In this document: positions 1 to 11,329 of the stretch, piece by piece
Layout of the letters: each line of letters opens with the position of its first letter
How positions within the stretch are numbered: the stretch's first letter is position 1
Assembly (NCBI RefSeq): GCF_027943255.1
Contig: NC_072894.1
Span: 134,469,601-134,533,600 of the forward strand
Origin: Anastrepha obliqua
Lineage: Eukaryota > Arthropoda > Insecta > Diptera > Tephritidae
DNA length: 64,000 bases
Direction: 5' to 3'
Program-made: the position numbers and the translations under genes
The notes under the pieces: model-generated
The model's database searches: none
Seen by the model: only the letters and a program-made list of their open reading frames with translations
Told to the model about the DNA's origin: nothing

Positions 1-2236
1 GAACCAGTTAACGGTGTAATGTTCTCCACACCGTCCGAAATCTGTTCACTATGAGAGTAATGTAGTGGTTCTCCTTGATTTGCGGCCTCAGCAAATGAAG
101 CTAACGGAAAAATTTGCACATATACGCTGAGAAGCAGATGGCTCTCTAAATTTTCTATTAAAGCTAAATTTCTCACCATTTTTCAATATTTTTAAACCTC
201 GTAAAGAGGTTCCCATTATCACCAACTACTCTTCGCACTCCACCTGTCAATAACATTGGCATGCAAAAAGCGAAGAGGCGTTGGTAAATAGTCGACAACT
301 TTTTGGCTGCTAAAATGTCAACGGCAGCTAGGCCCTGCTCTCTCTGCTCTGCATACGAGTATTAGCAACACTGCAATAGCGAAGCGACAATAGTTCAGTA
401 TATTGCAATGCAACACGGCAACTTGGCAATATTTGCTTAGCAACTCAACGACAGAAGAGTCAACATTTTTTGTTTGAAATTCCAGAAATGCTTTCGTTTG
501 CAGTTTGCTTTGTTTTTGTTGTTTTTCTTTTTGTTTTTTTACATATGTTAGTGTTGGTGCGAACCCTTGTTTCAAAAACTGAATAATTCTTTGAAATCAA
601 AAGAAGTCTTAAAATGTCAACTTTTTGTCAACGGATACCCTGATCCTAGAAGAATTGTAAAATAGTGGGCAGAGAGCAGTAGTGGGGATTTAGAGATCAA
701 TTTGTTCCCTATATTGAACTTTTCAACGCCCGTATTTGCTTGTGATATTCGGCAAAGAAAACATTTTAATACCCAGTGCAAAAGAACCTTGGCTGCATCA
801 GAGTTTTCCTTCTGTCAGAGAATATTGGGTCAAGAGAATATTGGGTCCTTAGACGATCCCAATCTTATGGAATTTATTAACTTTTTTTATCGAAACGTAG
901 AATTAAAAGAATATAAAAAAAATTAAGAATAGAAATTAAAAAAAAAAATTACAGAGTTCAATAAAAGTTAAGAAAAAAATGTAGGAAAGAAATTAAAAAA
1001 ATGTAGGAAAAAAAAAGTTGAAAAAAAAATTAAAGAGTTAAAGAAAGGAAAAAAATATAAGGAAAGAAATTAAAAAAACAAGTTTAAGGCAAGAAACTTT
1101 TTTTAAGAAATTTTCTTGTATGTGATTCAAAAAATCTTAACTCATCAATCAAACTCGCAAATGTTTAACAGTCTCCTTTAGCACCTTAAGCACATCCATA
1201 ACTGCTGATTTCTTCAGTGGAAAATTTTCAACAAATCAGTAATATAAAACTTTTAATTTTACATTTTAGCAACCAAGAATTTGCATTGTAAAGTGTCGTC
1301 GCTTTCCTAAGAAAGAGATATTTTCCACTGCATTTGAAGTTCTTTTAAATTTCGCTGCCCTTCTTCATTCAAAAATATTTTTGCCGCACTCCGAATGGAA
1401 TTCACTTCATTCAAAAGAAACGAAAAATAATTGCTGAATTAAAGGTAAAGAATAATTTTATTTTTAATAAAACTATTAATTTTTAAATATTTCTTCACTT
1501 CGTGCCAACTGGTGTTAAAGCATTGAAATTTGACACTTGAGTTTGGCTGCACTTTTTCCAGTTCTAGAAGTTCAGAAAGTTGTATTCGTAACTTTTCTGC
1601 TATGGTCACATTGATAAGTCTGAATGGTATTTTGGCATGGCATGCAAAGGCAGGCATGTTCTCAAAACTCGAAGAAATACGCTCCTATTCTGTCAGCGAC
1701 GGTGAAAACTGAAATTTTTTCGGAGACAAAACGTCTAACATTTTTAATTATTTTCAATTGTCTAAGCTATCAGATTCATTATTATTGCTGCGCAATTTTT
1801 TAGTAGAATATGAAAATCTAAAAAGGCAACTTATGATCTTCGGGACTCTATAAATGCATGCCCCTCGTGTTTTTTTTTTCTAAAGAAAACTGGCGCCAAA
1901 TCTGAAAAGGGCTCTGATTTCATCTGCTACCAGCAATGGCGAAAATTCTAAGAGCTGACCTATTGAAATCCATGACTAGCGTAGCCGTGATCAACACAGC
2001 TACTGAATCTTAAGTCTCTTCGTAAGCTGCTCTGTCGTGCTTAGAGGTTGAATCCGGTACCTTTATGTCTTGAGAGAAAGTAAGTACTAGTTGTTGTTGT
2101 TGTAGCAGTTCTCAAAATCTTGCCTAGTGCAGTGACGTCATCAGTTCTCATCGTCTATCTGATTTAACGCTGGCCAAAGGAAACAGGCTATTTCGGCAAA
2201 GTAAAACTCGAGGAAAAGGGATGTTAGATAAGTCTA
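1..2236. other. AT-rich stretch without a recognised gene
   Basis: Reading frames here are short (85 codons or fewer), overlap on opposite strands and show no family motif. An A-rich tract lies at about 930-1080 and a short TTG repeat at about 2090-2106. I see no gene, RNA or transposon end in it. Confidence 0.5.
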
Positions 2237-2957
2237 GGGTGGGACATGTAAAATTTGCTTTTTGAATCGGCTATAAAAAAAAACTAATCAATATTTTTTC
2301 AAACTTTTTTTTTTATTTTGAAGATTGAACATTGTCATTTACGAATGAAAAGTAATATCGTTCAAATGACTGCCCCGACTGGCTTTACAATAGGTCATTC
2401 GATCAATCCTATTTTTAAGCACATTTTCGATTGTTTGGGCTCCAATTTCATGAATGGCAACTTCGATTTCGTGTTTTAAAGCAACAATTGTCTCTGGATG
2501 GTTCGCATAGCATTTGTCCTGAATGGCTCCCCACAAAAAATAGTCCAATGGGCTTAAATCACAGCTCCGAGGCGGCCAATTGATATCGGAATTTCGGCTG
2601 ATTATTCGGTTTTCAAAAACGGTCGCCAAAAGTTCGAGTGTAACTTTGACAGTGTGACAAGTTGCACCGTCCTGTTGAAACCAAATGTCGCCCATCTCAT
2701 CCTCTTCAATTTTTGGAAACAAAAACTCGTTGAACATGTCACGGTAACGCTCGTCATTTACTGTAACCGCGGAAGAAGAAGAAGACTCACCTCTTTGGAA
2801 ATAGGTTTCCAATATTTCCCAATTTTGTTTAAGCGTATAGCGTCCCATTTCTTAAATGTCAAACCTTTAAGTAAATTATGAAAACATTTGGCATGTCATT
2901 TGTGTTACCATTCTCAAAAAACTGGTTCAAAAAGCAAACGCTATATGGCCCACCCTG
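2237..2957 (-). mobile_element. Internally deleted mariner-like element, DD41D type, copy 1
   Basis: The left end (GGGTGGGACATG) and the reverse complement of the right end (CAGGGTGGGCCATA) match, and both share TTTGCTTTTTGAA some 15 bases in. A TA dinucleotide flanks each side (2235-2236 and 2958-2959), the usual Tc1/mariner target duplication. At 721 bp it is shorter than a full mariner (about 1.3 kb) because the middle of the transposase gene is missing. A sister copy with the same ends lies at 40355-41212. The ends and the protein agree on a minus-strand element. Confidence 0.85.
2339..2848 (-). pseudogene. Mariner transposase, in-frame internal deletion (DD41D)
   Basis: This 169-codon frame encodes a short N-terminus (MGRYTLKQNWEILETYFQ) fused in frame to the C-terminal half of a mariner-type DDE transposase. 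Visible motifs are WFQQDGATCHT, holding the second catalytic Asp, and WPPRSCDLSPLDYFLW, holding the third; by counting, 41 residues separate the two. That spacing defines the DD41D (rosa-like) group of basal mariners, known from tephritids. The first catalytic Asp region and most of the DNA-binding domain are gone, so the product cannot transpose by itself. The join falls in a GAA/TTC run at about 2775-2790. Without stops or frameshifts it could still encode a small protein, but that is probably incidental. Confidence 0.85.
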
Positions 2958-2959
2958 TA

Positions 2960-4048
2960 GGTTTTAATAGACGTGCAAGAAGATGGTTAGTGTCCAAGAA
3001 TGAAAGAACACCAGATTTGGCCATCCGAAGTAAAATTTGAAAGTAACCCGTTCTTTTCGCAATTATTCTTACGCTCTTTCAATCAGCCGTTGTTCAGACT
3101 TGAGCAAATGATTTGTTCTTATATTACCAACACAAACTTAGTTTTGGCTTCTCCGTCGTAAACAAACCATTGCCATCTAATTTATTACGTAATTCTTCAA
3201 ATTCACTGAGAGCCGATTCAAGGTTTGGTGCTGGTGGTATCTTTGCTTTCTGTACATCATAGTTAGTGGCATTCAGGGTCTTTCAAAAGCCAGACAAATG
3301 TTAAGTTTGTCAGAGTCTATTCTGGATAAGTATGAGTTTAGCCTCCTCAATGTCCATCACGTAATTGCCAAAATAATGTGAGTGTCTCGAATATCTGAAA
3401 CTTCGCATAAACGTTGGGTGGTAATTGGACACCGATAATGATATTTGCGGAGTGAGAGTTCATAAAGGTATTAAGAGACTCTCGGTGAATGTCGTTAATT
3501 GCTGCCTGTGTGGCGTGAAGTGCGGTATGGTAAATGTGATCGAATTTCATCAGTCAGTTGAAGGATGTGCTTTCTGATATGCCTAGTCATTGATTATTCG
3601 ATTTATTCAAATGGGGAGAATGGATAATTTTAACAGTGTTGAGAATACGAAATGTGTGTGTTAAGGTAATGAAATAATAAGCATGAGCCTCTACTCGCTT
3701 AAACTTACCTTTTATTTATTATTTTGAATGCCAAATAAAAATAATCATTTTTCATCTTGAAGCTCACGCTCTTTATTATCATTTATTTATTATTTTTTTT
3801 TTTTTTTTTTTGTTTTTACATGAATACAATTTTCCTTTTAATAAAATTTTTAGCAATATTTGGAGTTTATTTTCAAGTTTTAATTAAAAAATTAATAATA
3901 AAAAGAGGGAATGCTAAATATACTGGCTCAATAGGCATACATACACAAATAATTATCTAATTGATTTATTTAATTTTGTATAGCAATGTATAATTTTGTT
4001 TACAAAAATAATATCATAAATAGTTTTTTTATTCTAGAACTTATTTTA
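2960..4048. other. No clear gene; weak coding-like fragment at 3130-3560 (minus)
   Basis: Minus-strand translation between about 3560 and 3130 gives gene-like stretches in changing frames, for example PPAPNLESALSEFEELRN, compatible with a decayed retrotransposon gag-like region. I could not name a family. The rest, including a long T run at 3790-3812, shows nothing recognisable. Confidence 0.3.
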
Positions 4049-4272
4049 CACCCATAGTGAAAAGTATTTACACAAAAGTATTCACGATATTTACTAGAAA
4101 GCCTTTGCTTCTTGTTATTAAACAACTGTATTGAAAAATGTTGTTGTTGTTGAAATTTTAGAGCAAAGATATCTAATGCAAAGCCAACAACGGTATATTT
4201 CATTAAAGCAAGCTAGCAAGCTTGATTTTATGCGAAATTTCAGCTTTGTGTAAATACTTTTCACTATGACTG
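4049..4272. mobile_element. Tc1-type miniature inverted-repeat element
   Basis: Bases 4052-4075 (starting CATAGTGAAAAGTATTTACA) are the exact reverse complement of 4245-4268, a perfect 24-bp inverted repeat. Extending outward, both ends start CA and abut TA (4047-4048 and 4273-4274), the Tc1/mariner target site. At 224 bp the element is far too short for a transposase and the interior contains no motif. It is best explained as a MITE or deletion derivative mobilised by a Tc1-like transposase elsewhere. Confidence 0.75.
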
Positions 4273-4274
4273 TA

Positions 4275-6867
4275 TACTAAGAATTAATAATTTAGATTGC
4301 TGAAACTCAGTTTTTTAAGATACTAATAAATATTTCATTATTTTACATAACTTTAGCCGATTCTTAGCTAGCCAAATATATAAAAATATTGAAGCGGACA
4401 GATCTTTTAAAAAAATTGCACGTAATTGAAAGATTTTTTTAAACAGTTATTTTCAGTAACTTGATATTTTTTCTTTAACTAAATTACCAAATATTTAATA
4501 GAAATGTGGAATGTTGGAAGTACATATTCGTTTTTTTTTATATTTTAGTCTAAGGAATAAGTTGTCCTCCTCCTTAAAAATTCATTTACTAAATACTCAA
4601 TAAAACAGTGAAATATTGTACAACATTTTTTTATTTTATTTGAGTCTATGGAGTAAGTCACCCTCTTTCTTAAATTATTTTACTACTTATTTGAGAAAAT
4701 GGTGAAATGTTGGAAAGAAACCTATATTTTTAAGTCTATAGGATAAAGATTCTTACGCGTTCTTATTCTTCATTTTTACTTTAAGTCTCACATCAATAGA
4801 AGCATGCGTTAAAAAAACAGACCCCCCATTATATGGAATGCTTTTGTAGTATGATTATAAGTCGGATATGCCTTAACATTAATATTCATAAACATTTAAT
4901 ATTCATAAAAGTTACTATAAAAACGCTTGTAATTAGTATGTAAGACACAATAAAGAAAATAATCGTTCGCCAAGCTGGATGCCTAGCTTGGAACGACAAA
5001 TAAATAAATATATTTAACTCAAATAAATATTCTTTCATTACACTTTAGCAATGCCTGTAAAAAATTCGCCTCGTTTTCTATCAGTCTCGATTCGCACACT
5101 TGTCCAATCAACATTGCTCAGACTACAAATTCGTAGATTTTTCTTAAACAAACCGTCTCATAACCCCGGCGACGTCAGACCATTAGCTGATTCTGTCAAA
5201 TTCGCTCAGGGCCACATAACGGTCTGTTACCTTCTCAAATCTTTTCACCATAGATGTCATATGTATGTAGATGTTTTTCTAACGATAAGAAATTATAAAT
5301 AAAGAACTGATTAAGTACTGAGAATATCCCAGACTTAACCAGTTCAAGCTGGAAGCTTGTCGGCCTGACAAGATATATGAAAGGGCAATTTTTGTGCATT
5401 TCTCAATATGTTTTATGATATCGAGGTTGCATTAAATACCAAAATATTAGCATTTAGTACTCTTACTTTCACCATCAATAGCTACGGCAACTAATAAGGT
5501 TTTTGGGAAATTAGTAAAGCATACTACGAGAATATCAAGTACTAGTTTTATTTTTTTACCATTAGCCTAGCAGTAAGTTTTCATTTACAACTTAATAAGC
5601 AAACATGCTAATGTTCACTTCAAAATAGTAGAAAGAATTTTTGGCTGAAGGAAGATATGATTTAGTCAAGCAAATGAATATTTTTCTTTTGGAATTTATA
5701 TTAACCTCAGTCATAGACTAAAGGCTGCTGAGTTGTTGACTCTGAGGGGAAATTTTTGGCTTTACAATATTTCCAAAAATTTCTCTCAGCCACTGTTCAC
5801 TTTTTGCAAAGCAAACAAAATTAGAAATACTCGTATAACAAAAAATGAAGAGCAAAATGCTACATCTCAGGTTAAGGATTCTGCAAGTAAAATATTTTAA
5901 ATATTAAAATTTGCCTGACTAAAAATGTTATTGCATTTAGTCCGAAAATTTGTATAAAAACTTAGCGGACAATAATTTTTTGGGTATTCACCAAAAATGC
6001 ATTAAGTTTCTCTCATAAATAAATGGCTAATAAACCATTTAATATACGAAAGAAGAATAGAGGGAATTTTAGTTGGAACAAAGTCGTTCGCCAAGCGTTT
6101 AAAGTTTTACATGAAGATACAATCTTAAAGAACTTTTTCTGAATAAATCTTTTCAGGTACGAAGAAAAATTTCTTTTTGAAAAATTTAACAGATTTATTC
6201 ACAAAAATGAATCCACTCTTCATTTTAACTTTTAACTTGTCAAGAAAAAATTCAAATCACGTCTTAGTAGACTTTCTAAAAAATTGCAAGTGTTTGTGTT
6301 TGAAGTTTTTCGTGCAAGTAAGGGAATTTGAGTAAAAGAAAGGGTTCTCAACATCTTCGCACCTGTAAGCAGTAGAGTAGGCTGAGCAGCTAGCTGCATA
6401 CTCTATTTTTTAATAAAATGCCATAGTCAGGCTTTTTAAAGGCTGCGAAGAAAGTCTATAATACTTAACTTCAAACATTTGGCTTCAAATGGAGCTAATT
6501 AAAGGGAAGTGACTTTTTAGTACTCGGTACTTCACTTACTAATTATGTGGAGTACAGCAGATATAAGTACATAATTAAAACAAAAATCATTTAAAAATTA
6601 GTTTATATATAATACTTCGTAATTTTTTACCTTTTTTAATTGGAAATATTCGCAAAACAAATAAACAGATAATATAAATGCTTCCATTTTAATGATCCAT
6701 CGATTTGTTAAAATAGTCAAAATAACATAACAACGAACACGAAGACTGGACGATGATTATCCTGCAAAAAACGGCTAAGCAGCTAAATAGGCATCTTGTC
6801 CAGTTTACAAAAGTTTCCGTGTCTGAACGCAGACTAAAGGTGGCAGATAAGGCTAAAAAGCGGCTCA
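4275..6867. other. AT-rich stretch, no recognised gene
   Basis: No coding motif was found. A TATA-like start with downstream AATAAA at about 4915-5000 looks superficially like part of an LTR, but no matching second copy or TG...CA boundary pair was found. The 83-codon frame at 5051-5302 has no recognisable features. Confidence 0.45.
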
Positions 6868-7068
6868 AGCATAGCTGAGCTCCAGACGAATCTATTCAAG
6901 GTGGTAGCATTCGAGCAACAACAATTTTTGTTAAATTAGAAATATCAAAGGAAAGAGAATAGAATAATGGAATGAATGACAAATAGATAAAATTAGTTTG
7001 TCGCGCATTCACAACACAACAAAAACTTTCCGTCATTCCGTTTTACTGCCATTTCAAAATTAAAGACC
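6868..7068. repeat. Dispersed repeat, copy upstream of the RTE LINE
   Basis: This stretch matches 36625-36786 at intervals. Both contain CGAATCTAT, AAGGTGGT and GCATTCGAGCAACAACAA, then diverge slightly through a CATTCAC/CGTTCAC and TTTTACTG segment. A related core also occurs at about 10067-10112 and 10155-10190. No coding capacity is visible. It looks like an old non-autonomous element or the flank of one. Confidence 0.6.
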
Positions 7069-7489
7069 ACTTAAAGACCAGGTAGAAAAACCTGGGCTAA
7101 AAATCAATTACTGCAATCATGCCACGTAAAAACAACAATGATACAGAAGATAATCGTACCGACGTCGACCGTCGCCAGCTTAAGGGGAAGTCTGGAGCCA
7201 AAAAGAAGCACCAAGAGAAAGGTGGTAACTCCAGAAAAACTTATCAAAAACAGCGTTCAGAGGTTTCGTACCAATATTAGAGATCAAGGGAATCAAGAGG
7301 TTGAAACCAAGTAAGAGCGGAGCTCTTGGCCGGAGTTAAAGATGAGAAGGAAATGTTAGAGCGAATTAAAACAAATGCCAAAATTATTATTGTGCAGTGT
7401 TATGCTCCTACTGAGGAGAGCGAGCTGGCAGATAAAGAGCAATTTTACGGCATGCTGGATAATGCGTTATCGACTATCTGCCGCCAAGA

Positions 7490-8242
7490 TTGTGTTATTT
7501 AATGGGAGACTTTAATGCCAGAATAGGAAGCGACAACTCTGGCTTAGAAGAAATGTTAGGAACACAAGGTATGGGAGGGCGAAATGAAAATGGTGAGCTG
7601 TTCATTGAAATATGTCAAAAACACGGACTTATGGTTGGTAAATCAAGGTTTATCCATAAACCAGTACACAAAACCACTTGGACAGCGCCTAACCCGAATT
7701 TGCAAACACAATGTTTTCAGCTAGATCACATATGCGTCAGTAAGCGTTGGATAAACGCATTACTCGATGTCAGAAATAAGCGCAGCGCTGAAATAGGCAG
7801 CGACCATTACCTAGTCATGGCAGAGCTAAAATTAAAAACACTTGTAGTAAAACGAGAAAACAGTTCTGCGAGAAAAAAGTACCAAGTCCTTCGGCTCCAG
7901 GATGACTGTGTAAGGAACAATTTCGTAAAAACAATGCAAACCAAACATGAAAGCCTTAATGCCAGAATTAGCGAAATAAACGTCGAAGTACAATGGAAAA
8001 GCGTCAAAGCATCAGTAGTGGATGCTGCAAATGAAGTTCTAGGCAGCACAACGAAATCAAACAAAGAATGGCTAACTGAATATTTTTGGCAGCTAGTGGA
8101 GCAGAGATTACAAAAGAAAGGAAAACTGCTCGGAATACAAAGCACTAGAAGCGCTTCGGAACTACGCAGAGAAATTTCGGTACTAACGAAGAAAATTAAA
8201 AATCAAGCTAGAACTGATAAAGAGCTTACTACGAAAAGTTAG
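7490..8242 (+). pseudogene. LINE endonuclease domain and linker
   Basis: The frame starts within the endonuclease domain: MGDFNARIG carries the metal-binding Asp-Phe-Asn motif, and IGSDHYLVMAELKL the terminal Ser-Asp-His motif of exonuclease/endonuclease/phosphatase-fold LINE endonucleases. Just upstream, in another frame, VQCYAPTEES (about 7390-7420) is the preceding strand of the same domain, so a frameshift lies near 7485. After about residue 120 the product is a basic linker leading towards the reverse transcriptase. In an active element this enzyme nicks target DNA to prime reverse transcription. Confidence 0.85.
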
Positions 8243-8759
8243 CGGCAGAAGCTGAAATTGCTGCATCGAAGGGTAACCTTAAAGAGTTGTACTCGATTAC
8301 GAGGAAATTGGCAAACAACAACTGTCAACAAAACGTTCCTATAAAAGGCCGCAACGGTCGAATCATCACCATTGAAGCAGAACAACTGAAAGTGTGGCGC
8401 GGCCACTTTGAAATGACATTCAATGTCAACGCTCGAAGAGATATTAATAGCGTTATCTCATCAAGTAGGTTGCAGCATAGGCGATCCTTACGTAGTATAT
8501 GCACAGACCATCCTAGTAAAGAGATTTTCGAAGCTGTACGATCACAAAAAAATGGAAAATCTGCCGGTGTTGACAATATTCCAGCTGAGTGCTTAAAAGC
8601 TGACGCGAATGTCACAGCTGAAATATTAGGTATACCCCCTCTTTCGAGATATCTGGAACTCGGAGATAATACCATCCGATTGGAAGGAAGCGATATTGGT
8701 AAAATTGCCCAAAAATGGGAACTTGTCGGATTGTAACAACTGGAGGGGTATAGGCACTG

Positions 8760-9596
8760 TTGCCGGCAGTTGGCAAAATATTTAATAAAATCATTTTAGA
8801 CCGCATTGTTGAGCCAATAAATAGTAAGCTGCGTAAGCAACAAGCCGGATTCCGGCAAAACCGTTCCTACATTGATAACATCAACACTATTCAAGTGATA
8901 ATTGAGCAATGTATTGAATATAATGCCACCCTATATATGACTTTCGTGGATTATGAAAAGGCATTTGACTCTGTGAAAAGAGAATACATATGGGAAGCCT
9001 TAAATAGGTTAGGTATACCGAGGAAAATCACACATCTAATTAAAAATAGCTACAATGGTGCGAATTGTAGAGTTCTTCACTATGGAAAGCTCAGTGAAGC
9101 TTTCAGTGTCACCACTGGAGTGCGACAAGGATATGTCTTGTCCCCTTTGTTATTTATCGTTGTAGTGGACTGGATTTTTCAAATATTTGACTCTGTAAAC
9201 CGTGGAATTACCTAGAGAATGAACACCAGTCTCGAAGATCTGGAATATGCAGATGACGCTGTTTTACTCCCGCATTCGCATCAACTCATGCAGATGAAAT
9301 TAAATTTCCGAAAGCAGGACTCAAAATTAATATTAAAAAGATGGAATCTATGCTTTTCAAAGCTAACAATGCTGCGCTGTGATGAAACCATTGCAGACGT
9401 TGACAGTTTTTGTTACTTGGGAAGTACGATCTCCATAAACGGTGGTGCGAAAAGTGGCATTTACAACCGAATAAATAAGGCACGTAACGCATTCGCTAGG
9501 CTTAGAAATATATGGCGCTCCAACAACATCAAAACTTGCACAAAGGTTACAATTTTCAACGCGTGCGTTAAGTCTGTACTGTTGTACGAATCGTAA
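8760..9596 (+). pseudogene. LINE reverse transcriptase, one in-frame stop
   Basis: Reverse transcriptase motifs appear in order: KLRKQQAGFRQNRS (fingers), FVDYEKAFDSV (motif A with catalytic Asp), TGVRQGYVLSPLLF (motif B) and LEYADDAVLL (motif C with the Asp-Asp pair). A TAG at 9213-9215 interrupts the frame between motifs B and C; reading continues in the same frame from 9219 into the thumb (SFCYLGSTISINGGAKSGI). The upstream part of the domain (SAGVDNIPAECLKA, about 8560-8610) lies in a different frame within 8287-8736, so at least one frameshift separates it. The catalytic residues are intact but the gene is dead. Confidence 0.88.
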
Positions 9597-10059
9597 ACTT
9601 GGCTTGTGACATCGGCAACGAACGCAAAGCTGCAAGCGTTTATAAACAGGTGTCTGCGTAATATACTTAAGATATGGTGGCCAAGAGTTATAACAAACGA
9701 GGAGAAGTACACACCAAAATAGCATCAACAGTGAAATAAAGAAAAGAAAATATGGATGGATAGGGCAAACTCTGCGAAAGCCTTATGAGGAAATACCTTA
9801 TGCCGCTTTGACTTGGAACCCGCAAGGAACGAGAAGAAGAGGCAGACCAGTGATGACTTGGCAAAGGACTATCCGCAATGAAACTGGAAAAGCGTTTAAT
9901 GAACTGAGATTGATGTCTAGAAATATTTGGAATACTTTTGTTGAATCCTTAAGCTCCAAAAGGAGTATGGAATAATAATAAATATGAGATTGCACACAAC
10001 CAAAGCGGCGGCGAAGTTCGTTGTGAACAGATTTATTTTTTTATTTTGCCGCTGGTATT

Positions 10060-10195
10060 GAAATCAGCTCATAGCAAGGCGAATATATTAAAGGTGGTGT
10101 TGGTAAATCAGCTGATTTTGTTTTTTTTTTCTTTCGCCGTGTCCATGCGGCTGTCAGCTCAGAATTAAACAAGGCGAATTCATTATTTGTTTTCT
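10060..10195. repeat. Dispersed repeat with two internal related units
   Basis: The motif TCAGCTCA..(N)..CAAGGCGAAT occurs twice here (about 10065 and 10155) and again at about 36640. The first is followed by AAAGGTGGTGTTGG, matching the AAGGTGGTGGCATT form at 36666 and 6898. The palindrome AAATCAGCTGATTT sits between them. No coding capacity is seen. Confidence 0.5.
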
Positions 10196-10840
10196 AGCTT
10201 CCCAATACTTTGCTTTGACAATTAAGCGTATAGAAGAATGTTGTTGGTCTAATGCCACCATCTTTTATGAATGCACCTAGGCTCTCAGGGAAAAATGTTA
10301 ACGAATCTGCTTCGCAAACCTTGCATCATTTGCAGAAATGCTTTGCGTATTCTAAATATGAAAAAACTTAAATAATTTGGATTAAACGAAAAATTGAGGA
10401 TTCATCTGTTCGCTTTTGATTCGAATGTCATTTTGGTTATGTTTGCATAATCATCCATCCGATGCATATCATCCATTTTCACCCATTGCTTCCCCCGACG
10501 AACTTCGCTCAGCGATTTGATTCGGTTTATACTAACCCACACAAGCACAACCAAGGCAGTCAGTACATCCAACTGAACAGGCATCAAAACAACTTTATCA
10601 GTCAACAAAGGAAAACTAAACAAAACAAAGGAAATCAAAATCAGATTTTAGAACTATGATACTTCTTAGGTGAAAGCCCATGTGGAAAACAGACAATAAT
10701 TCTTGCTGCGTCTAACTGTACTACTATTCACGGCTTTGTGCTGGATAATATTTTTCAACTTCTCCATCTTCAGCGAAGACAAATAAATTTTTGTTTGGGG
10801 GGCTTGAGAGTTTTCAAGCATATCTCCGAAAGTGCGTTGC

Positions 10841-11324
10841 TTTAAGCATTGAGTAAGTAATAACATCGAGTCACAATCTCGAACAAGAATTATTTTGTAT
10901 GGGGGGTGTCAGTACTGAGTTCAATATGTGAGTTTAATATGTAAGTTTGTTACAATTTTCATGACTTGCATGTTGTTGTGCGCTGTTTTATTGCTTCACT
11001 GAATTACTCTATAATTGCTTTTATAAGATCCGTAAATGTTCGGCACCAGGCTGAAATCCTGAGACCGGCTTCTCCGGTCTTTTTATTTTTATTTTAATTT
11101 TTTTTTAATCTTCATAAAAATATAAATGTTACTTTTAATCGCATTTGCTTTGTGTCGATTTCTTTTTGTGTATACGAACAAAGTTATCGTTTCTCGCGTC
11201 TCTTACTTGATACCTCAGCGATTCACCCTCCCTCTTCTTTTCCCCCGACCGACCTCATCAATATGTCCGTTTGCTAAAAATTGAATGATTTCGACTCTAT
11301 CTTATGACTTACTCAATGCTTTAA
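10841..11324. repeat. Inverted-repeat pair, possible MITE
   Basis: Bases 10841-10872 (TTTAAGCATTGAGTAAG...) match the reverse complement of 11291-11324 at about 29 of 34 positions. The roughly 480-bp interval has no coding motif. It contains a terminator-like hairpin at 11061-11080 followed by a T run. No convincing target duplication was seen, so a mobile origin is plausible but unproven. Confidence 0.5.
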
Positions 11325-11329
11325 GGTAA

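Larger units (their letters stand above)
7078..9990 (+). mobile_element. Broken non-LTR retrotransposon (LINE), RTE type
   Basis: From an ATG at 7120 onward the plus strand carries pieces of one retrotransposon open frame in order: a basic N-terminus, an apurinic-type endonuclease, a reverse transcriptase, and a C-terminal domain ending near 9970. The C-terminus includes ALTWNPQGTRRRGRP (about 9800-9850), typical of RTE-like elements. The 3' end runs into AATAATAATAAA, resembling the short-repeat tails of RTE elements. Several frameshifts and stops break the frame, and the early part of the endonuclease appears deleted after about 7275. It is non-functional. Confidence 0.85.

Noticed and set aside
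318..575. 85-codon minus-strand frame
   Set aside because: No start context, motif or supporting splice site; long only because of T-rich composition on the plus strand.
702..926. 74-codon plus-strand frame
   Set aside because: Balanced composition but no motif and no gene context; ends in an A-rich tract.
4850..5050. LTR-like segment with TATA-type and AATAAA-type signals
   Set aside because: No TG...CA boundaries, no second copy, no primer-binding site; the signals are expected by chance in AT-rich DNA.
11061..11090. Bacterial intrinsic terminator
   Set aside because: The hairpin and T run look right, but the surroundings are insect transposons and introns; no bacterial gene is near. Kept only as a structural observation.
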